From assembly GCF_000737705.1 (NCBI RefSeq), contig NZ_JPRH01000006.1, positions 62,001-126,000 on the forward strand: a stretch of 64,000 nucleotides of DNA. Reading direction: 5' to 3'. The stretch comes from Chryseobacterium soli. Lineage in GTDB: Bacteria > Bacteroidota > Bacteroidia > Flavobacteriales > Weeksellaceae. This document shows, piece by piece, positions 33,854-43,974 of this stretch. Within the stretch, counting starts at the first letter, position 1, and every line of letters begins with the position of its first letter. Position numbers and translations under genes: made by a program. The notes under the pieces were generated by a model, which saw only the letters and a list, made by a program, of their open reading frames with translations, made no database searches and was not told the DNA's origin.

Positions 33854-35173
33854 ATGATTTTGAAAAGTAAAAATCTTATTGCTCTTTTTGCAGCATTATT
33901 CCTGCTTCTGTTAGGGATTCAGGCTTATTTCATGTATAAAACCTATCAGGTAAAAGAGCGGGAAATTTACAGAAACGTACATAATACACTCACCGGATTC
34001 ACTGATGATCTGGAAGATAAAAAAGGAATTAAAAAAGCATCGGACGATTCGTTGCAGCATATTTTCATCCGGTATAACAATAAGGAAATCAGCAAAAAAC
34101 AATTTTTAGCTCTATTTGAGCAAAACAGAAAAAAAAGTCAGGATTATTTCAGCGGGTATGTAGATAATCAATTCAAAAAAGAAGGGTATAAAATTGCTGT
34201 TAAAATTCAATATTTATCCATCGTTTTTTTACCGACCAAAACCCAGCTCATTGACGATCCCATCACCCTCTTTGAAACAAAAAATAAGGTGGTAAAAGCT
34301 GGAATTACCAACACAGGAAATTGGGAAACCTCTTCTACTTCTACCTCAGATGATGACAAAAAGATCATCAAAAACAATAGTTTTCATGTGAAAAGCAAAA
34401 CGGAATTTGAAATTTTAAACATCAAAAGTATTGTTTTCAAAGAACTCACTCTGCTTTTCCTATGTTGTATTGCTTTGCTGGCAAGTGTTTTAATCCTTTA
34501 TATTTTCACGGTTAAAAATCTAATCAGGCAGCAGAAGCAGGTAGAAGTTCTCCACACTGTTGTGGATAATATTTCCCACGAATTCAAAACGCCTATTGCC
34601 ACGCTGAAAATCGCTTCCAAAGCACTGAACAAGGAATGGAATCCTGAAATACTGCCTCTTATTGACCGACAGATTCTCCGCCTGGAAAGCCTGATGCAGC
34701 AGCTTCACAAAGATGAAACAGAAGAAGAAATTATTCACATACAGCCCGAAGACTGGAGTTTTTTCATTCAGGACTTATCTTTTGCCTATCCTCACATAGA
34801 TTTTGAAATTAAAAACCAGATTACACAGCAGCTTCCTTTTGATAAAAACCTAATGGAGACGGTTATTAAAAATCTTTGTGAAAACAGTGTAAAATATGGA
34901 TCTTCCGCTGTAAAAGTCAATATCATTAGCCAACCACATCATATAGAAATTGAAATTTCCGATAATGGCCAGGGTATGGAAAAGAAAGAACTTAAAAATA
35001 TATTTGAAAAGTTCTACAGAATACAGTCCAATAATATTCACAACAGCAAAGGATTGGGGCTAGGACTCTATTTTGTAAAAAAAATAATTGATCAGTACGC
35101 CGGCAGAATAGAGGTTTCAAGCCAGCTTCAAAAAGGAACAACTTTTACAATACGACTGCCTTATGAAAACTAA
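33854..35173 (+). CDS. Histidine kinase, OmpR-partner type
   Basis: 439 residues. A periplasmic sensor region (about 30-195) lies between two membrane helices (about 8-27 and 197-220). The HisKA box has the phospho-acceptor His near 242 in DNISHEFKTPIATLK. The ATPase domain has NLCENSVKYG, DNGQGM, FYR and GLGLGLYFVKKI. The gene overlaps the response regulator by 11 bases. Its promoter region carries the triple GGTTAATG array shared with the receptor gene. Confidence 0.93.
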   Translation: MILKSKNLIALFAALFLLLLGIQAYFMYKTYQVKEREIYRNVHNTLTGFTDDLEDKKGIKKASDDSLQHIFIRYNNKEISKKQFLALFEQNRKKSQDYFSGYVDNQFKKEGYKIAVKIQYLSIVFLPTKTQLIDDPITLFETKNKVVKAGITNTGNWETSSTSTSDDDKKIIKNNSFHVKSKTEFEILNIKSIVFKELTLLFLCCIALLASVLILYIFTVKNLIRQQKQVEVLHTVVDNISHEFKTPIATLKIASKALNKEWNPEILPLIDRQILRLESLMQQLHKDETEEEIIHIQPEDWSFFIQDLSFAYPHIDFEIKNQITQQLPFDKNLMETVIKNLCENSVKYGSSAVKVNIISQPHHIEIEISDNGQGMEKKELKNIFEKFYRIQSNNIHNSKGLGLGLYFVKKIIDQYAGRIEVSSQLQKGTTFTIRLPYEN

Positions 35174-35849
35174 AATTTTGCTAGCAGAAGATGATGTAGA
35201 TTTTGGAATGATTCTTAAGCAGTATCTTGAACTTGAGGATTTTGAGGTCGTATGGTTCCAGAATCCTGCTGATATCATTCCTGTTTTATCTGCCGATTTT
35301 ACGTTTCATATCGGAATTTTAGATATCATGATGCCTAATATTGACGGATTTTCTTTAGCCAAAATGATCTTAAAGGAAAAAACTGATTTTCCCATCCTGT
35401 TTTTAACAGCCAAAAACCAGAAAATAGACCGTCTGACAGGTCTGAAAATAGGCGCCGATGATTACATCGCCAAACCCTGCGATCCAGAAGAACTCATCCT
35501 GAGAATTAAAAACATCCTTAAAAGAGTACAGCCCGCCACGCCGGAAAATATCATCAGTATAGGCAGCTACCAATTAGATACAGAAAAGCTTTTGCTCTCC
35601 CATACGGCAGGAAACATCCGGCTTACCATCCGTGAACAGCAGCTGCTCCTTCACCTTTTAAAACACAATAAAAAGGCCATAAAGCGGGACGATATATTGG
35701 ACAGTCTTTGGGAAACTAATGATTATTTTACGGGAAGAAGCCTTGATGTTTTCATCAGCAGGCTTAGAAAATACCTCAGTAATGATCCAGAAATAAAAAT
35801 CCAATCCCTGAGAGGAATTGGATTTGAAGTTGATTTTCCGACACCGTAA
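35163..35849 (+). CDS. OmpR-family response regulator
   Basis: 228 residues. Receiver domain with AEDDVD, phospho-acceptor Asp near residue 54 (ILDIMMPNIDGF) and Lys in LTAKNQ. The winged-helix DNA-binding domain is at the C-terminus (LTIREQQLLLHLLKHN, RSLDVFISRLRKYL, IQSLRGIGFEVDF). Such regulators bind tandem direct repeats about 11 bp apart, which fits the GGTTAATG arrays. The gene ends 6 bp from the convergent exonuclease/phosphatase gene. Confidence 0.94.
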   Translation: MKTKILLAEDDVDFGMILKQYLELEDFEVVWFQNPADIIPVLSADFTFHIGILDIMMPNIDGFSLAKMILKEKTDFPILFLTAKNQKIDRLTGLKIGADDYIAKPCDPEELILRIKNILKRVQPATPENIISIGSYQLDTEKLLLSHTAGNIRLTIREQQLLLHLLKHNKKAIKRDDILDSLWETNDYFTGRSLDVFISRLRKYLSNDPEIKIQSLRGIGFEVDFPTP

Positions 35850-35855
35850 TATTGT

Positions 35856-36689
35856 TTAGAAAGAAATATCTACCAATACCGGAAAATGATCGGAAGGATA
35901 CAGTAAATTCTCTCTTCTGTCATTGATGTGGCGGTGTGATTTTATGTTGAATCCTTTTACAAAAATATAATCGATTCTTTCTTTTGGAATTTCATTGACG
36001 TTGAAATCGGTGAATGTTCCTACAGGCCCATAATGTTTTGTTTCCGAATGATAGAAACTGTCTTTCATATGTTGTGACATAATTTTAATCGGCTCTGAAT
36101 CATCAGTTAAATTAAAATCACCACTCACTGTTACCGGCAGGTTTTTCGGATTGATTTCTTTGATTTTCTTTAGAATTAATTCCGAAGATTTCACTCTTGC
36201 CACATTTCCGACATGATCGAAGTGAAGATTGAGCGCCATGAATTCTTTTTTAGATTTCTTATCTTTAAACACAGCATAGGTGCAAACCCTGTTGTATGCT
36301 GCATCCCAGCCTTTTGAAGGAACATCCGGAGTCTCGGAAAGCCAGAACGTTCCCGATTTGATGATCTGAAGTCTGCTTGTATCATAAAAAAGTGCTGAAA
36401 ACTCACCCTTTTCTTTTCCGTCATCTCTTCTTACTCCTACATAATCGTAATTCTTTAATCCGGTTTTGAGATCCTTCATCTGCTCAGGAAGCGCTTCCTG
36501 AACTCCAAAATAATCCGGGTGATAATACTCCAACAAACTGACTACATCCTGCTTTCTCTCTGTCCAGGCATTCTGCTTATCGGATTCCACCTGAAGCCTG
36601 ATGTTAAAACTCATTACTTTAAGATCCTGCGAAAATCCCAACGCAAAAAACATCAAAAAGACCATAGAAAATCTAAAATTCATACTCAT
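35856..36689 (-). CDS. Secreted endonuclease/exonuclease/phosphatase-family protein
   Basis: 277 residues with a signal peptide (ends LGFSQ). The EEP fold shows MSFNIR near the start, DYFGVQEALPEQ (metal Glu), LNLHFDHVGNVAR, TVSGDFNLT (Asp/Asn pair), RIDYIFVKG and a final YPSDHFPVLVDI (catalytic Asp-His). Members of this secreted subgroup are phosphodiesterases or sphingomyelinase-like enzymes; the substrate is not readable. Only 6 bp from the convergent response regulator. Confidence 0.85.
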   Translation of the reverse strand: MSMNFRFSMVFLMFFALGFSQDLKVMSFNIRLQVESDKQNAWTERKQDVVSLLEYYHPDYFGVQEALPEQMKDLKTGLKNYDYVGVRRDDGKEKGEFSALFYDTSRLQIIKSGTFWLSETPDVPSKGWDAAYNRVCTYAVFKDKKSKKEFMALNLHFDHVGNVARVKSSELILKKIKEINPKNLPVTVSGDFNLTDDSEPIKIMSQHMKDSFYHSETKHYGPVGTFTDFNVNEIPKERIDYIFVKGFNIKSHRHINDRRENLLYPSDHFPVLVDISF

Positions 36690-36715
36690 ATATTTAAAAT
36701 AATAAACAACAAAAA

Positions 36716-36744
36716 TAAAGCTTCTCTGCGAGAGAGAAGCTTTA
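36716..36744. terminator. Terminator after the larger M1 gene
   Basis: Perfect 12-bp arms TAAAGCTTCTCT (36716-36727) and AGAGAAGCTTTA (36733-36744), loop GCGAG. It separates the M1 gene from the EEP-family gene downstream on the minus strand. Confidence 0.75.
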
Positions 36745-36783
36745 AAAAGGTAACAATATTGTTAATTTAAACAAACGGAAATT

Positions 36784-38982
36784 CTATTCTCTCGTGAATT
36801 TGAATTCTCTCTCCCCTTGTTTAAAAGTGATTGCTTTTTTGTCTTTACTGAAAACGATGGAAATAGTTGCCTGATCAAAAGTGAAGGTATTGTCACCAGC
36901 ATACTCCAGAGGAAATTCAGACTGCCCGCCGGCTTTTCCATACAACTGTCCGTTTTTCTCAGAGAATATGATTTTAAGCGGGACTTCTTTGCTTCCAAAT
37001 GTTCCTGCGAAATCTTTCGCATCAATTTTCTCAACCGGTTTCACCTGTGCAGAGCTCCAGCTGTTATTTTTCACATTGATATCCGGAATCTGGGAATTCG
37101 GATCCAGTTTCACCTCATCAATTTCTTTATTTGAATCCACTTTGAAAGTCCATTCGGTATTTCGTTTCCAAAGCTCGATAGGAAGCTGGATGATTTGCTT
37201 GGTTCCATCTTTAAATTTCACCTGAACCGTAGTCGGCATTGGAAGCTGTCCGATATTTTCAACCGTAATTTGCGCCCCATTCTTAAAGTCTCCGTTGATA
37301 TATTTAACAGCCTTAACAGACTGATCGATTTTCCATTTGCCGAAAAACCAACCTCTCCAGAACCAGTTCAGCTCTTCTCCGGAAACATTTTCCATTGTAT
37401 GGAAGAAATCCCACGGTGTAGGGTGTTTGAACGCCCAACGCTGGATATACGTTCTGAAAGCTTTATCAAATTTTTCAGGTCCCAGAATGGATCCTCTCAA
37501 AATTTCAAGTCCCATTCCCGGTTTGTAGTAAGCCAAAACACCGATGTTTCTTTCTTTCATATTATCAGCTCCCACCATAATAGGTTCAAACTGATCACTC
37601 ATCAGAAAACTTCCTGTTTGGGCCACATTCTTCTTTTTATAATATTCTCCTTTGTTGAAAGCCTCCGTGGACAATTCATTGATAAAGGTATTAAATCCTT
37701 CATCCATCCATGCAAAAAGTCTTTCATTAGAGCCTACAATCATCGGGAACCAGTTGTGTCCAAATTCATGATCCGTCACTCCCCAAAGGTCTTCTCCTTT
37801 AGAATCCATATGACAGAATACGATTCCCGGATATTCCATTCCGCCTTCATTTCCTGCTACATTCGTCGCTGCCGGATAAGTATATTCATACCATTTTGCA
37901 GAATAATGTTCTATAGCAGCCTTGGTATATTCCGTAGATCTTCCCCAGGCCTTATCGCCACCGGTTTCTGCCGGATATGCGGAAATAGCCAATGATTTTT
38001 TACCACTAGGTAAATTGATTCTGGCAGCATCCAAAACAAATGCAGCAGAAGATGCCCAGGCAAAATCTCTCGCCTGATCAATTTTAAATTTCCATGTTTT
38101 GGTTCCAGAAGCCTGGTTTTTGCCAATCTCAGATTCCGGGCGGATCATTACTGTTTTATCACTGTTTCTCGCCTGGCTCCAGCGGGAGTTTTCTTCTTTG
38201 CTATAAACTTCCTTTTCGTTAAGAAGTTCTCCGGAGGCCACCACATAATGATTGGCAGGCACCGTGATATTAGCCGTTATGTTACCATATTCCAGATAAA
38301 ACTCTGCGGCACCAAGATAAGGAAGGGTATTCCATCCCATTACATCGTCATAGACACACATTCTTGGATACCATTGGGCCATGGTAAAAATTTTACCGTT
38401 TTTGGTGTCCTGTATTCCCATTCGGTCAGAGCCATATTCCGGGGATATGAAAGAATATTCAATTTTAATTTTTGCTGTTCCTCCTTTCGCTTTAAGCTCT
38501 TTAGGAAGATCAATCTGCATTCTTGTATCGGTAACTGTATATTTTATGTCTTTACCGTCCATTTTCACCGATTTAATGGTATATCCGCCATTCAGCTTTT
38601 CTCCGTGAGCTCCGTTTCTGCTTCCGGACATAGGCACAACTGCATTTCCTCTGGAATCTTTATTAAATAAATTCTGATCCAGCTGAAGCCAAAGAAAGCC
38701 TAACTGATCGGGACTATTGTTGGTATAGGTAATTTCAGCAGTTCCTGTAATTTCATTTTTAGTCTCATTCAGGCTGACATTGAGGTTATAGTAAGCCGAA
38801 TTCTGCCAGTACGCATGTCCCGGCTGTCCGCTCGCGGAGCGTGTTTCCGTACCTGTCTGAGGATAGAAAAAAGGTTTGAATGCTTCTACATAATCATATT
38901 TTGGAGCTTCCTGTGCAATAGCAGATCCTGAAAACATAAGGACTGCAATAGCGGAAACAAGCGTGGGGAATTTATAATTCAT
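36784..38982 (-). CDS. Secreted M1-family metallopeptidase with C-terminal beta domain
   Basis: 732 residues with a signal peptide (ends SAIAQ). The zinc motif [13 protein letters not shown] is near residue 403, with the third ligand in [11 protein letters not shown]. The exopeptidase motif is GGMEYP instead of GAMEN. After the catalytic part, residues about 640-732 form a short lipocalin-like beta domain ([15 protein letters not shown], then [13 protein letters not shown]). It is related to the 621-residue M1 protein at 28699 but longer by this domain. Probably periplasmic peptide trimming. Confidence 0.9.
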   Translation of the reverse strand: MNYKFPTLVSAIAVLMFSGSAIAQEAPKYDYVEAFKPFFYPQTGTETRSASGQPGHAYWQNSAYYNLNVSLNETKNEITGTAEITYTNNSPDQLGFLWLQLDQNLFNKDSRGNAVVPMSGSRNGAHGEKLNGGYTIKSVKMDGKDIKYTVTDTRMQIDLPKELKAKGGTAKIKIEYSFISPEYGSDRMGIQDTKNGKIFTMAQWYPRMCVYDDVMGWNTLPYLGAAEFYLEYGNITANITVPANHYVVASGELLNEKEVYSKEENSRWSQARNSDKTVMIRPESEIGKNQASGTKTWKFKIDQARDFAWASSAAFVLDAARINLPSGKKSLAISAYPAETGGDKAWGRSTEYTKAAIEHYSAKWYEYTYPAATNVAGNEGGMEYPGIVFCHMDSKGEDLWGVTDHEFGHNWFPMIVGSNERLFAWMDEGFNTFINELSTEAFNKGEYYKKKNVAQTGSFLMSDQFEPIMVGADNMKERNIGVLAYYKPGMGLEILRGSILGPEKFDKAFRTYIQRWAFKHPTPWDFFHTMENVSGEELNWFWRGWFFGKWKIDQSVKAVKYINGDFKNGAQITVENIGQLPMPTTVQVKFKDGTKQIIQLPIELWKRNTEWTFKVDSNKEIDEVKLDPNSQIPDINVKNNSWSSAQVKPVEKIDAKDFAGTFGSKEVPLKIIFSEKNGQLYGKAGGQSEFPLEYAGDNTFTFDQATISIVFSKDKKAITFKQGEREFKFTRE

Positions 38983-39023
38983 TGGTAAAAATTTATAAGC
39001 TTATAAACAGATAGGTAAAAAAA

Positions 39024-39049
39024 CTCCCGGATTTGTTACAAATCCGGGA
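39024..39049 (-). terminator. Terminator of the SDR gene
   Basis: Perfect 12-bp arms TCCCGGATTTGT (39025-39036) and ACAAATCCGGGA (39038-39049), followed in the minus direction by a run of T (plus-strand A run at 39016-39023). Lies 15 bp past the SDR stop codon. Confidence 0.85.
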
Positions 39050-39063
39050 ATTTTTATTATCAT

Positions 39064-39945
39064 TTAATTAGATTTCTTTGCTTTAATCATAGCTTCGAGC
39101 ATATCCCACATTTCCTGGGGAACATCTTCCAGCATGTTAAATTCCCCGGCTCCCTGCAGCCATTCGCCACCATCAATAGTTACTACTTCCCCATTCATAT
39201 ACGCTGAATAATCGGATACCAAGTAAGCTGCTAAATTGGCAAGTTCTTGATGCTCACCTACTCTTCTTAACGGAACTTTCTTTTTCATATCAAATTTTTC
39301 CTGAAGATCTCCCGGAAGCAGTCTGTCCCAGGCTCCTTTGGTAGGGAAAGGCCCCGGAGCAATCGCATTGAAACGGATTCCATATTTTGCCCATTCTACC
39401 GCTAATGATCTGGTCATGGCCAATACACCTGCTTTTGCACAGGCAGAAGGAACAACATATGCCGATCCTGTCCATGAATATGTCGTTACAATATTCAAAA
39501 CAGTGCCCGGGGATTTAGTATCAATCCAGTGTTTACCGATAGATAGTGTACAGTTTTTGGTTCCTTTCAGAACGATATCCAGAATAGAATCAAAAGCCGA
39601 ATGGGTAAGTCTTTCGGTTGGTGAAATGAAATTTCCTGCTGCATTATTCAACAGGATATCAATTCTTCCGAATTCTTTTAAGGTGGCCTCTTTCATGGCT
39701 TCCACTTCATCCCAGTTTCTTACATCACAAGCTACACAAAGAACTTTCCCACCTGTTTCATCTTCCAGTTCCTTGGCAGTTGCCTGTAGCTTTTCAATAT
39801 TCCTGGAAGTGATCACTACTTTTGCACCTAATTCAAGAAAATATTTGGTCATAGCCTTTCCAAGTCCGCTTCCGCCTCCTGTTACAATCGCTACTTTATC
39901 GTTCAATGCGCCTTCACGAAGCATCGGCTGTGTATATAGATTCAT
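39064..39945 (-). CDS. Short-chain dehydrogenase, 2,4-dienoyl-CoA reductase type
   Basis: 293 residues. NAD(P) motif TGGGSGLGKAM (near 23-33), DVRNWDEV, NNAAGNF and the C-terminal region GPFPTKGAWDRLLPG. The active-site Tyr-xxx-Lys of ordinary SDRs is absent; instead the segment is VPSACAKAGVLAMTRSLAVEW, as in DECR-type dienoyl-CoA reductases, which use the Lys without that Tyr. It likely reduces 2,4-dienoyl-CoA in breakdown of unsaturated fatty acids. It stands alone, with its own terminator. Confidence 0.82.
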   Translation of the reverse strand: MNLYTQPMLREGALNDKVAIVTGGGSGLGKAMTKYFLELGAKVVITSRNIEKLQATAKELEDETGGKVLCVACDVRNWDEVEAMKEATLKEFGRIDILLNNAAGNFISPTERLTHSAFDSILDIVLKGTKNCTLSIGKHWIDTKSPGTVLNIVTTYSWTGSAYVVPSACAKAGVLAMTRSLAVEWAKYGIRFNAIAPGPFPTKGAWDRLLPGDLQEKFDMKKKVPLRRVGEHQELANLAAYLVSDYSAYMNGEVVTIDGGEWLQGAGEFNMLEDVPQEMWDMLEAMIKAKKSN

Positions 39946-40070
39946 ATTTTTTATTTTTCCTAAAAATACTAAATATTGAATGGATGACCTTTAAAATTCC
40001 AGTATAAATAATGTTATAAATAATTATTCTTTGATTTTATTTACATTTACGATTCAAAAATTACTCATTC

Positions 40071-42368
40071 ATGAAAAATCCGGGAACTTCCGTTGTACTG
40101 ATCCTCTTATTTTTTAGTGTACATTCTAAAGCCCAAACATTCGAAAAGCTTTATCAATATATCAATCCGTTAATAGGAACTGAAAAAATGGGTCATACCT
40201 ATCCCGGTGCGACGGCTCCCTTTGGAGCTATTCAGCTGAGTCCTGAAACAGACACGATTTCTTATGAACTTAACGGGAAATACAACGGTGAAGTGTATAA
40301 ATATTGTGCAGGATACCGATATGAAGATAAAACCATTGTAGGGTTCAGTTCTACGCATTTTAGCGGAACCGGACATTCTGATCTTGGCGATTTTTTACTT
40401 ATGCCTACCGTAGGGAAATTACAGTTGAATCCCGGAACCGCTTCGAATCCAGATAGCGGCTATAGAAGCCGGTTTTCCCATCAGAATGAAAAAGCAGAAG
40501 CCGGTTATTATAAGGTAAAACTGGATGACCACAATATTCTTGCAGAAATGACGGCAACCACCAGAACAGGTGTTCACCGGTATACTTTTCCAAAATCTGA
40601 TCAGGCGCACATCATCCTTGATCTGATGGCTGGAATTTATAATTATGACGGTAAAAATGTATGGACCTATGCACGGGTAGAAAACGGAACTACTATTACA
40701 GGATACCGGCAGACCAACGGCTGGGCCAGAACAAGGACGGTTTATTTTGCACTGACATTCTCTAAGCCATTTAAATCTTACGGTCAGAAAAATTATGACG
40801 GCAAGCAGGTTTATAATGGATTCTGGAGAAAATTTGACCAGACCAAAAACTTCCCTGAAATCGCTGGCAAAAACCTGAAACTATATTTTGATTTTGATAC
40901 GAATGACAATGAAGCAATAGAAGTAAAACTGGCAATTTCGCCGGTAAGCCAGGCCAATGCTCTGGATAATTTACAAAAAGAAACCGGCGGTTTATCTTTC
41001 GATCAGGTCAAAGCAAAAACCCAGCAGGACTGGAATAAAGAATTAAATAAAATCGTTATTAAAGGTGCCGAAACTGAAAAGACCAATTTTTACACAGCGA
41101 TGTACCATACCTTTATCAATCCTACCACTTATACCGATGTGAACGGTGAGTACAAAGGACTTGACCAGAATATTCATAAAGCAGAAGGATTTACCAACTA
41201 TACTACATTTTCTCTTTGGGATACTTATCGTGCACTTCATCCCTTCTTTAATATCATTCAGCCAAAAAGGAATAATGATATGGTTCAGTCAATGATGGCA
41301 CATTACCGCCAGTTTTCCATGAAAATGTTACCGATCTGGTCGCATTATGCCAATGACAACTGGTGTATGAGTGGTTATCACAGTGTAAGCGTTGTTGCCG
41401 ATGCAATTATCAAAGGAAATTACACGGGAGATCCGAAAGAGGCTCTTAAAGCCTGTGTGGAAACCGCTAACAAAAGAGATTATGAAGGAATCGGACAGTA
41501 TATAGACCTTGGATATATTCCTGCTGAGAAAAGCGGAACCTCGGTTTCCAATACACTGGAATATGCTTATGACGACTGGGCCGTTGCGCAGCTTGCAAAG
41601 CATCTGGGTGAAACCGATATTTATAACCAATTTATCAAACGTTCTGAAAACTGGAAAAACAATTTTGATCCAAGTATAGGTTTTATGCGTCCCCGATTAG
41701 CTGATGGCAGCTTCAAGAAAGATTTTGATGTGTTGAGTACCCATGGTCAGGGATTTATCGAAGGTAACTCTTGGAACTACAGTTTCTTTGTTCCTCAAAA
41801 CCCGGATGAACTGATTAAAATGATGGGTGGAAAGAAAAAATTCGCATTAAAACTGGATGAATTGTTTACCATGCATCTTCCTGATGAATTTTTTGCCGAT
41901 ACTGAAGACATTACCCGGGAAGGAATCATTGGCGGCTATGTTCACGGAAATGAACCTGCACACCATGTTGCTTATTTTTACAACTGGGCGGGACAACCGT
42001 GGAAAACACAATCCCAGATCCGTCATATTTTAGAAATGCAGTACAAAACAACTCCTGATGGATTGGGTGGAAATGATGATGCGGGACAAATGAGTGCCTG
42101 GTATATTTTAAGTTCATTAGGATTTTATCCTGTAGCACCCGGTTCAGAAGATTATTCTATCGGAAGCCCTGCCATTGATCATGCTGTTCTGAATCTGGAA
42201 AATGGAAAAACGTTTGAAATTGAAGCCATCAATCAGAGTCCGAAAAACGTGTATGTCCAAAAGGTTCTTTTGAATGGAAAGGAGATCAGTAATTTCACTC
42301 TGAAACATTCTGAGATTATGAATGGTGGGAAACTCACATTTTATATGGGAAGCAAAGCGAAAAAATAA
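40071..42368 (+). CDS. GH92 alpha-mannosidase, secreted
   Basis: 765 residues with a signal peptide (ends HSKAQ). GH92 features: NPLIGTEKMGHTYPGATAPFGAIQLSPET at the N-terminus, FSLWDTYRALHP in the middle, and YVHGNEPAHHVAYFYNWAGQPWKTQ and GGNDDAGQMSAWYILSSLGFYPVAPG in the catalytic barrel. GH92 enzymes are calcium-dependent exo-mannosidases acting mostly on alpha-1,2 linkages of N-glycans or mannans. Part of its 3' end is duplicated at 43674. No other glycan-foraging genes are next to it. Confidence 0.95.
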   Translation: MKNPGTSVVLILLFFSVHSKAQTFEKLYQYINPLIGTEKMGHTYPGATAPFGAIQLSPETDTISYELNGKYNGEVYKYCAGYRYEDKTIVGFSSTHFSGTGHSDLGDFLLMPTVGKLQLNPGTASNPDSGYRSRFSHQNEKAEAGYYKVKLDDHNILAEMTATTRTGVHRYTFPKSDQAHIILDLMAGIYNYDGKNVWTYARVENGTTITGYRQTNGWARTRTVYFALTFSKPFKSYGQKNYDGKQVYNGFWRKFDQTKNFPEIAGKNLKLYFDFDTNDNEAIEVKLAISPVSQANALDNLQKETGGLSFDQVKAKTQQDWNKELNKIVIKGAETEKTNFYTAMYHTFINPTTYTDVNGEYKGLDQNIHKAEGFTNYTTFSLWDTYRALHPFFNIIQPKRNNDMVQSMMAHYRQFSMKMLPIWSHYANDNWCMSGYHSVSVVADAIIKGNYTGDPKEALKACVETANKRDYEGIGQYIDLGYIPAEKSGTSVSNTLEYAYDDWAVAQLAKHLGETDIYNQFIKRSENWKNNFDPSIGFMRPRLADGSFKKDFDVLSTHGQGFIEGNSWNYSFFVPQNPDELIKMMGGKKKFALKLDELFTMHLPDEFFADTEDITREGIIGGYVHGNEPAHHVAYFYNWAGQPWKTQSQIRHILEMQYKTTPDGLGGNDDAGQMSAWYILSSLGFYPVAPGSEDYSIGSPAIDHAVLNLENGKTFEIEAINQSPKNVYVQKVLLNGKEISNFTLKHSEIMNGGKLTFYMGSKAKK

Positions 42369-42554
42369 AATTTCAAAATCGCGAAAGAAAAAAGATAAGT
42401 ACTGTTGAAATATAATATTCTTGCAGATTTTCACAGATGATTGTGTTTTAAATCTGCATAATCTCCCAGATCTGCGAGAGCTAAGAATAAGTTTTGGCTA
42501 AAGCCAATGGAAAATAAAATATAAAGAGAGCGGACTTTAGCCCGCTCCTATTGA
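42319..42554 (+). repeat. Direct duplication, copy A (GH92 3' end and hairpins)
   Basis: About 235 bp repeated at 43674-43920 with roughly 85-90% identity by eye. It includes the last ~16 codons of the GH92 gene, its stop, an AT-rich stretch, the hairpin TTGGCTAAAGCCAA (42494-42507) and a terminator-like hairpin (42528-42547). The two copies bracket the TPR gene. Confidence 0.88.
42528..42547. terminator. Terminator between GH92 and TPR genes
   Basis: GAGCGG-A-CT (42528-42536) pairs with AG-C-CCGCTC (42539-42547), one mismatch. It lies between the convergent GH92 and TPR genes, 10 bases from the TPR stop codon. Its twin in copy B (43894-43913) is perfect. Confidence 0.65.
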
Positions 42555-42557
42555 TTA

Positions 42558-43613
42558 TTATTTTTCTGAACATTTTTCATTGTACAATTTTATCCCTTCG
42601 GTTTGTTCCAGATCTTTTAATTTTTTCAATGTAGCACATGCAGCATCTGTTTTATTCTGAGCTAAATAAATTGAAACTATATTATATAATGCATCAGTAT
42701 TGGTATTATCATTCTCATAAGCCTGATTGAAAAAATAAATTGCACTATCAAACTTCTGGTTGTTAATGGCTCCTAAACCTTTATTGAAATTATCTGAAGA
42801 AGCAAACTTATTTTTTATATTAATTACAATTTCTTTATTTCCCTTATCGGAAACCTTATTAGAAAAACTAAAATTACCAGAACCCGCTTCTACCTTACTA
42901 TAGAAATGATAAGGAATAATAATTTTTTCAAACTTCTCAAATCCTGCTATGTTCCATACTTTAAAGCTATTTTGTAGAGTATTTTTGAATAAATCAACAC
43001 CTATTTGATTATCTCTAGTCCATTTTTTATTCTCCATTTTCACTTCAACCACCTGTTTTTTGGGAAAAATAAGGATTTCTCCATCCAAGGTAAAATCGTG
43101 GGTATAATTTTTTTTCAAATACACACTCAGCATTTCACTAATTATATCTTTTGTCAATGTTGGAGTTACAGTTTGGGAATTAATTATAATTGAATCACTT
43201 TTTTCTTTATCAGCAAAATCTTTTACAATAACAGAAGTCTTTACAAACCAGAACTTTCTTATTTTATCTGGGGAAGTCACGCCATCTATCTTTTCTACAA
43301 CAACTAATGAATCTGCTGTTAGTGTTTCAATGTGATAGGCTAACTTATCTGATAACTTTATTACATTATTTTCAAGTTTAAAATTGATACATTTATTTCT
43401 ATCTACAAACCATGGATCAATATTTTTACAAAAATTATTTCCGTTGATCTTCCATACCAAAAATCGGGGTGATTCTTTCGATAAATCTGTACTTCCATCA
43501 ACCATTTTGTTTTTCAGACGTGTCCAGGATGAATTTGAAAGCAACTGTGTATTAACTTGAGCGCTAAGCTGTAAAGAAATTGAGAGAAATAAGGTTAAAA
43601 AAAATTTATACAT
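42558..43613 (-). CDS. Secreted protein with C-terminal TPR repeats
   Basis: 351 residues with a signal peptide (ends QLSAQ). Residues about 25-130 form a beta-rich part (FLVWKINGNNFCKN, then YHIETLTADSLVVVEKIDG), similar in style to lipocalin-like domains. The C-terminal 80 residues are two TPR units (FNKGLGAINNQKFDSAIYFFNQAYENDNTN, then ALYNIVSIYLAQNKTDAACATLKKL). The family is not recognised. It is more AT-rich and Lys/Asn-rich than its neighbours, and lies opposite to GH92 inside a direct duplication, which suggests it was inserted. Confidence 0.75.
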   Translation of the reverse strand: MYKFFLTLFLSISLQLSAQVNTQLLSNSSWTRLKNKMVDGSTDLSKESPRFLVWKINGNNFCKNIDPWFVDRNKCINFKLENNVIKLSDKLAYHIETLTADSLVVVEKIDGVTSPDKIRKFWFVKTSVIVKDFADKEKSDSIIINSQTVTPTLTKDIISEMLSVYLKKNYTHDFTLDGEILIFPKKQVVEVKMENKKWTRDNQIGVDLFKNTLQNSFKVWNIAGFEKFEKIIIPYHFYSKVEAGSGNFSFSNKVSDKGNKEIVINIKNKFASSDNFNKGLGAINNQKFDSAIYFFNQAYENDNTNTDALYNIVSIYLAQNKTDAACATLKKLKDLEQTEGIKLYNEKCSEK

Positions 43614-43674
43614 TGATGATTATTTTTCCGCGCAAAACTAGCTAAATAAAAGTTTATTGCAAAAAATACAGCTT

Positions 43675-43725
43675 ATGAATAGAGTAAAGCTTACTTTTTA
43701 TATGGGAAGTAAAGCGAAAAAATAA
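43675..43725 (+). pseudogene. GH92 3' end fragment
   Basis: Encodes MNRVKLTFYMGSKAKK and a stop, against MNGGKLTFYMGSKAKK at the end of the intact GH92 gene. It is the stub of a second GH92 copy, the rest being deleted or replaced. The substitutions are compatible with an old duplication. Confidence 0.8.
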
Positions 43726-43893
43726 AATTTCAAAATCGCGAAAGGAAAAAGATAAATACTCTTGAAATATAATATTCTCGCAGATTTTGCGGATTTAGCA
43801 TGTGATTGTGTTCTAAAATCTGCATAATCTCCCAGATTTGCGAGAGCTAAGAATAAGTTTTGGCTAAAGCCAATGGAAAATAAAATATAAAAA

Positions 43894-43913
43894 GAGCGGG
43901 CTAAAGCCCGCTC
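43894..43913 (-). terminator. Terminator of pyrC
   Basis: Perfect GAGCGGGCT (43894-43902) / AGCCCGCTC (43905-43913), followed in the minus direction by a T-rich stretch. Lies 62 bp past the dihydroorotase stop codon. Confidence 0.75.
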
Positions 43914-43974
43914 CTATTGAATTATCTTGATAATCTCCATTAATTCAGAGATTATATTCTATGATTTAATTTTA

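Larger units (their letters stand above)
43674..43920 (+). repeat. Direct duplication, copy B
   Basis: Second copy of the 42319-42554 segment. It differs by scattered substitutions and a small insertion near 43790-43800 (GCGGATTTAGCATG in place of a shorter sequence). The terminal hairpin is perfect here. It begins in coding sequence of a lost GH92 copy. Confidence 0.88.

Noticed and set aside
37195-37995. 266-codon plus-strand frame inside the larger M1 gene
   Set aside because: Antisense to a well-supported M1 peptidase; Phe/Ser/Ile-rich shadow composition.
39338-39979. 213-codon plus-strand frame over the SDR gene
   Set aside because: Antisense to a complete SDR with all cofactor motifs.
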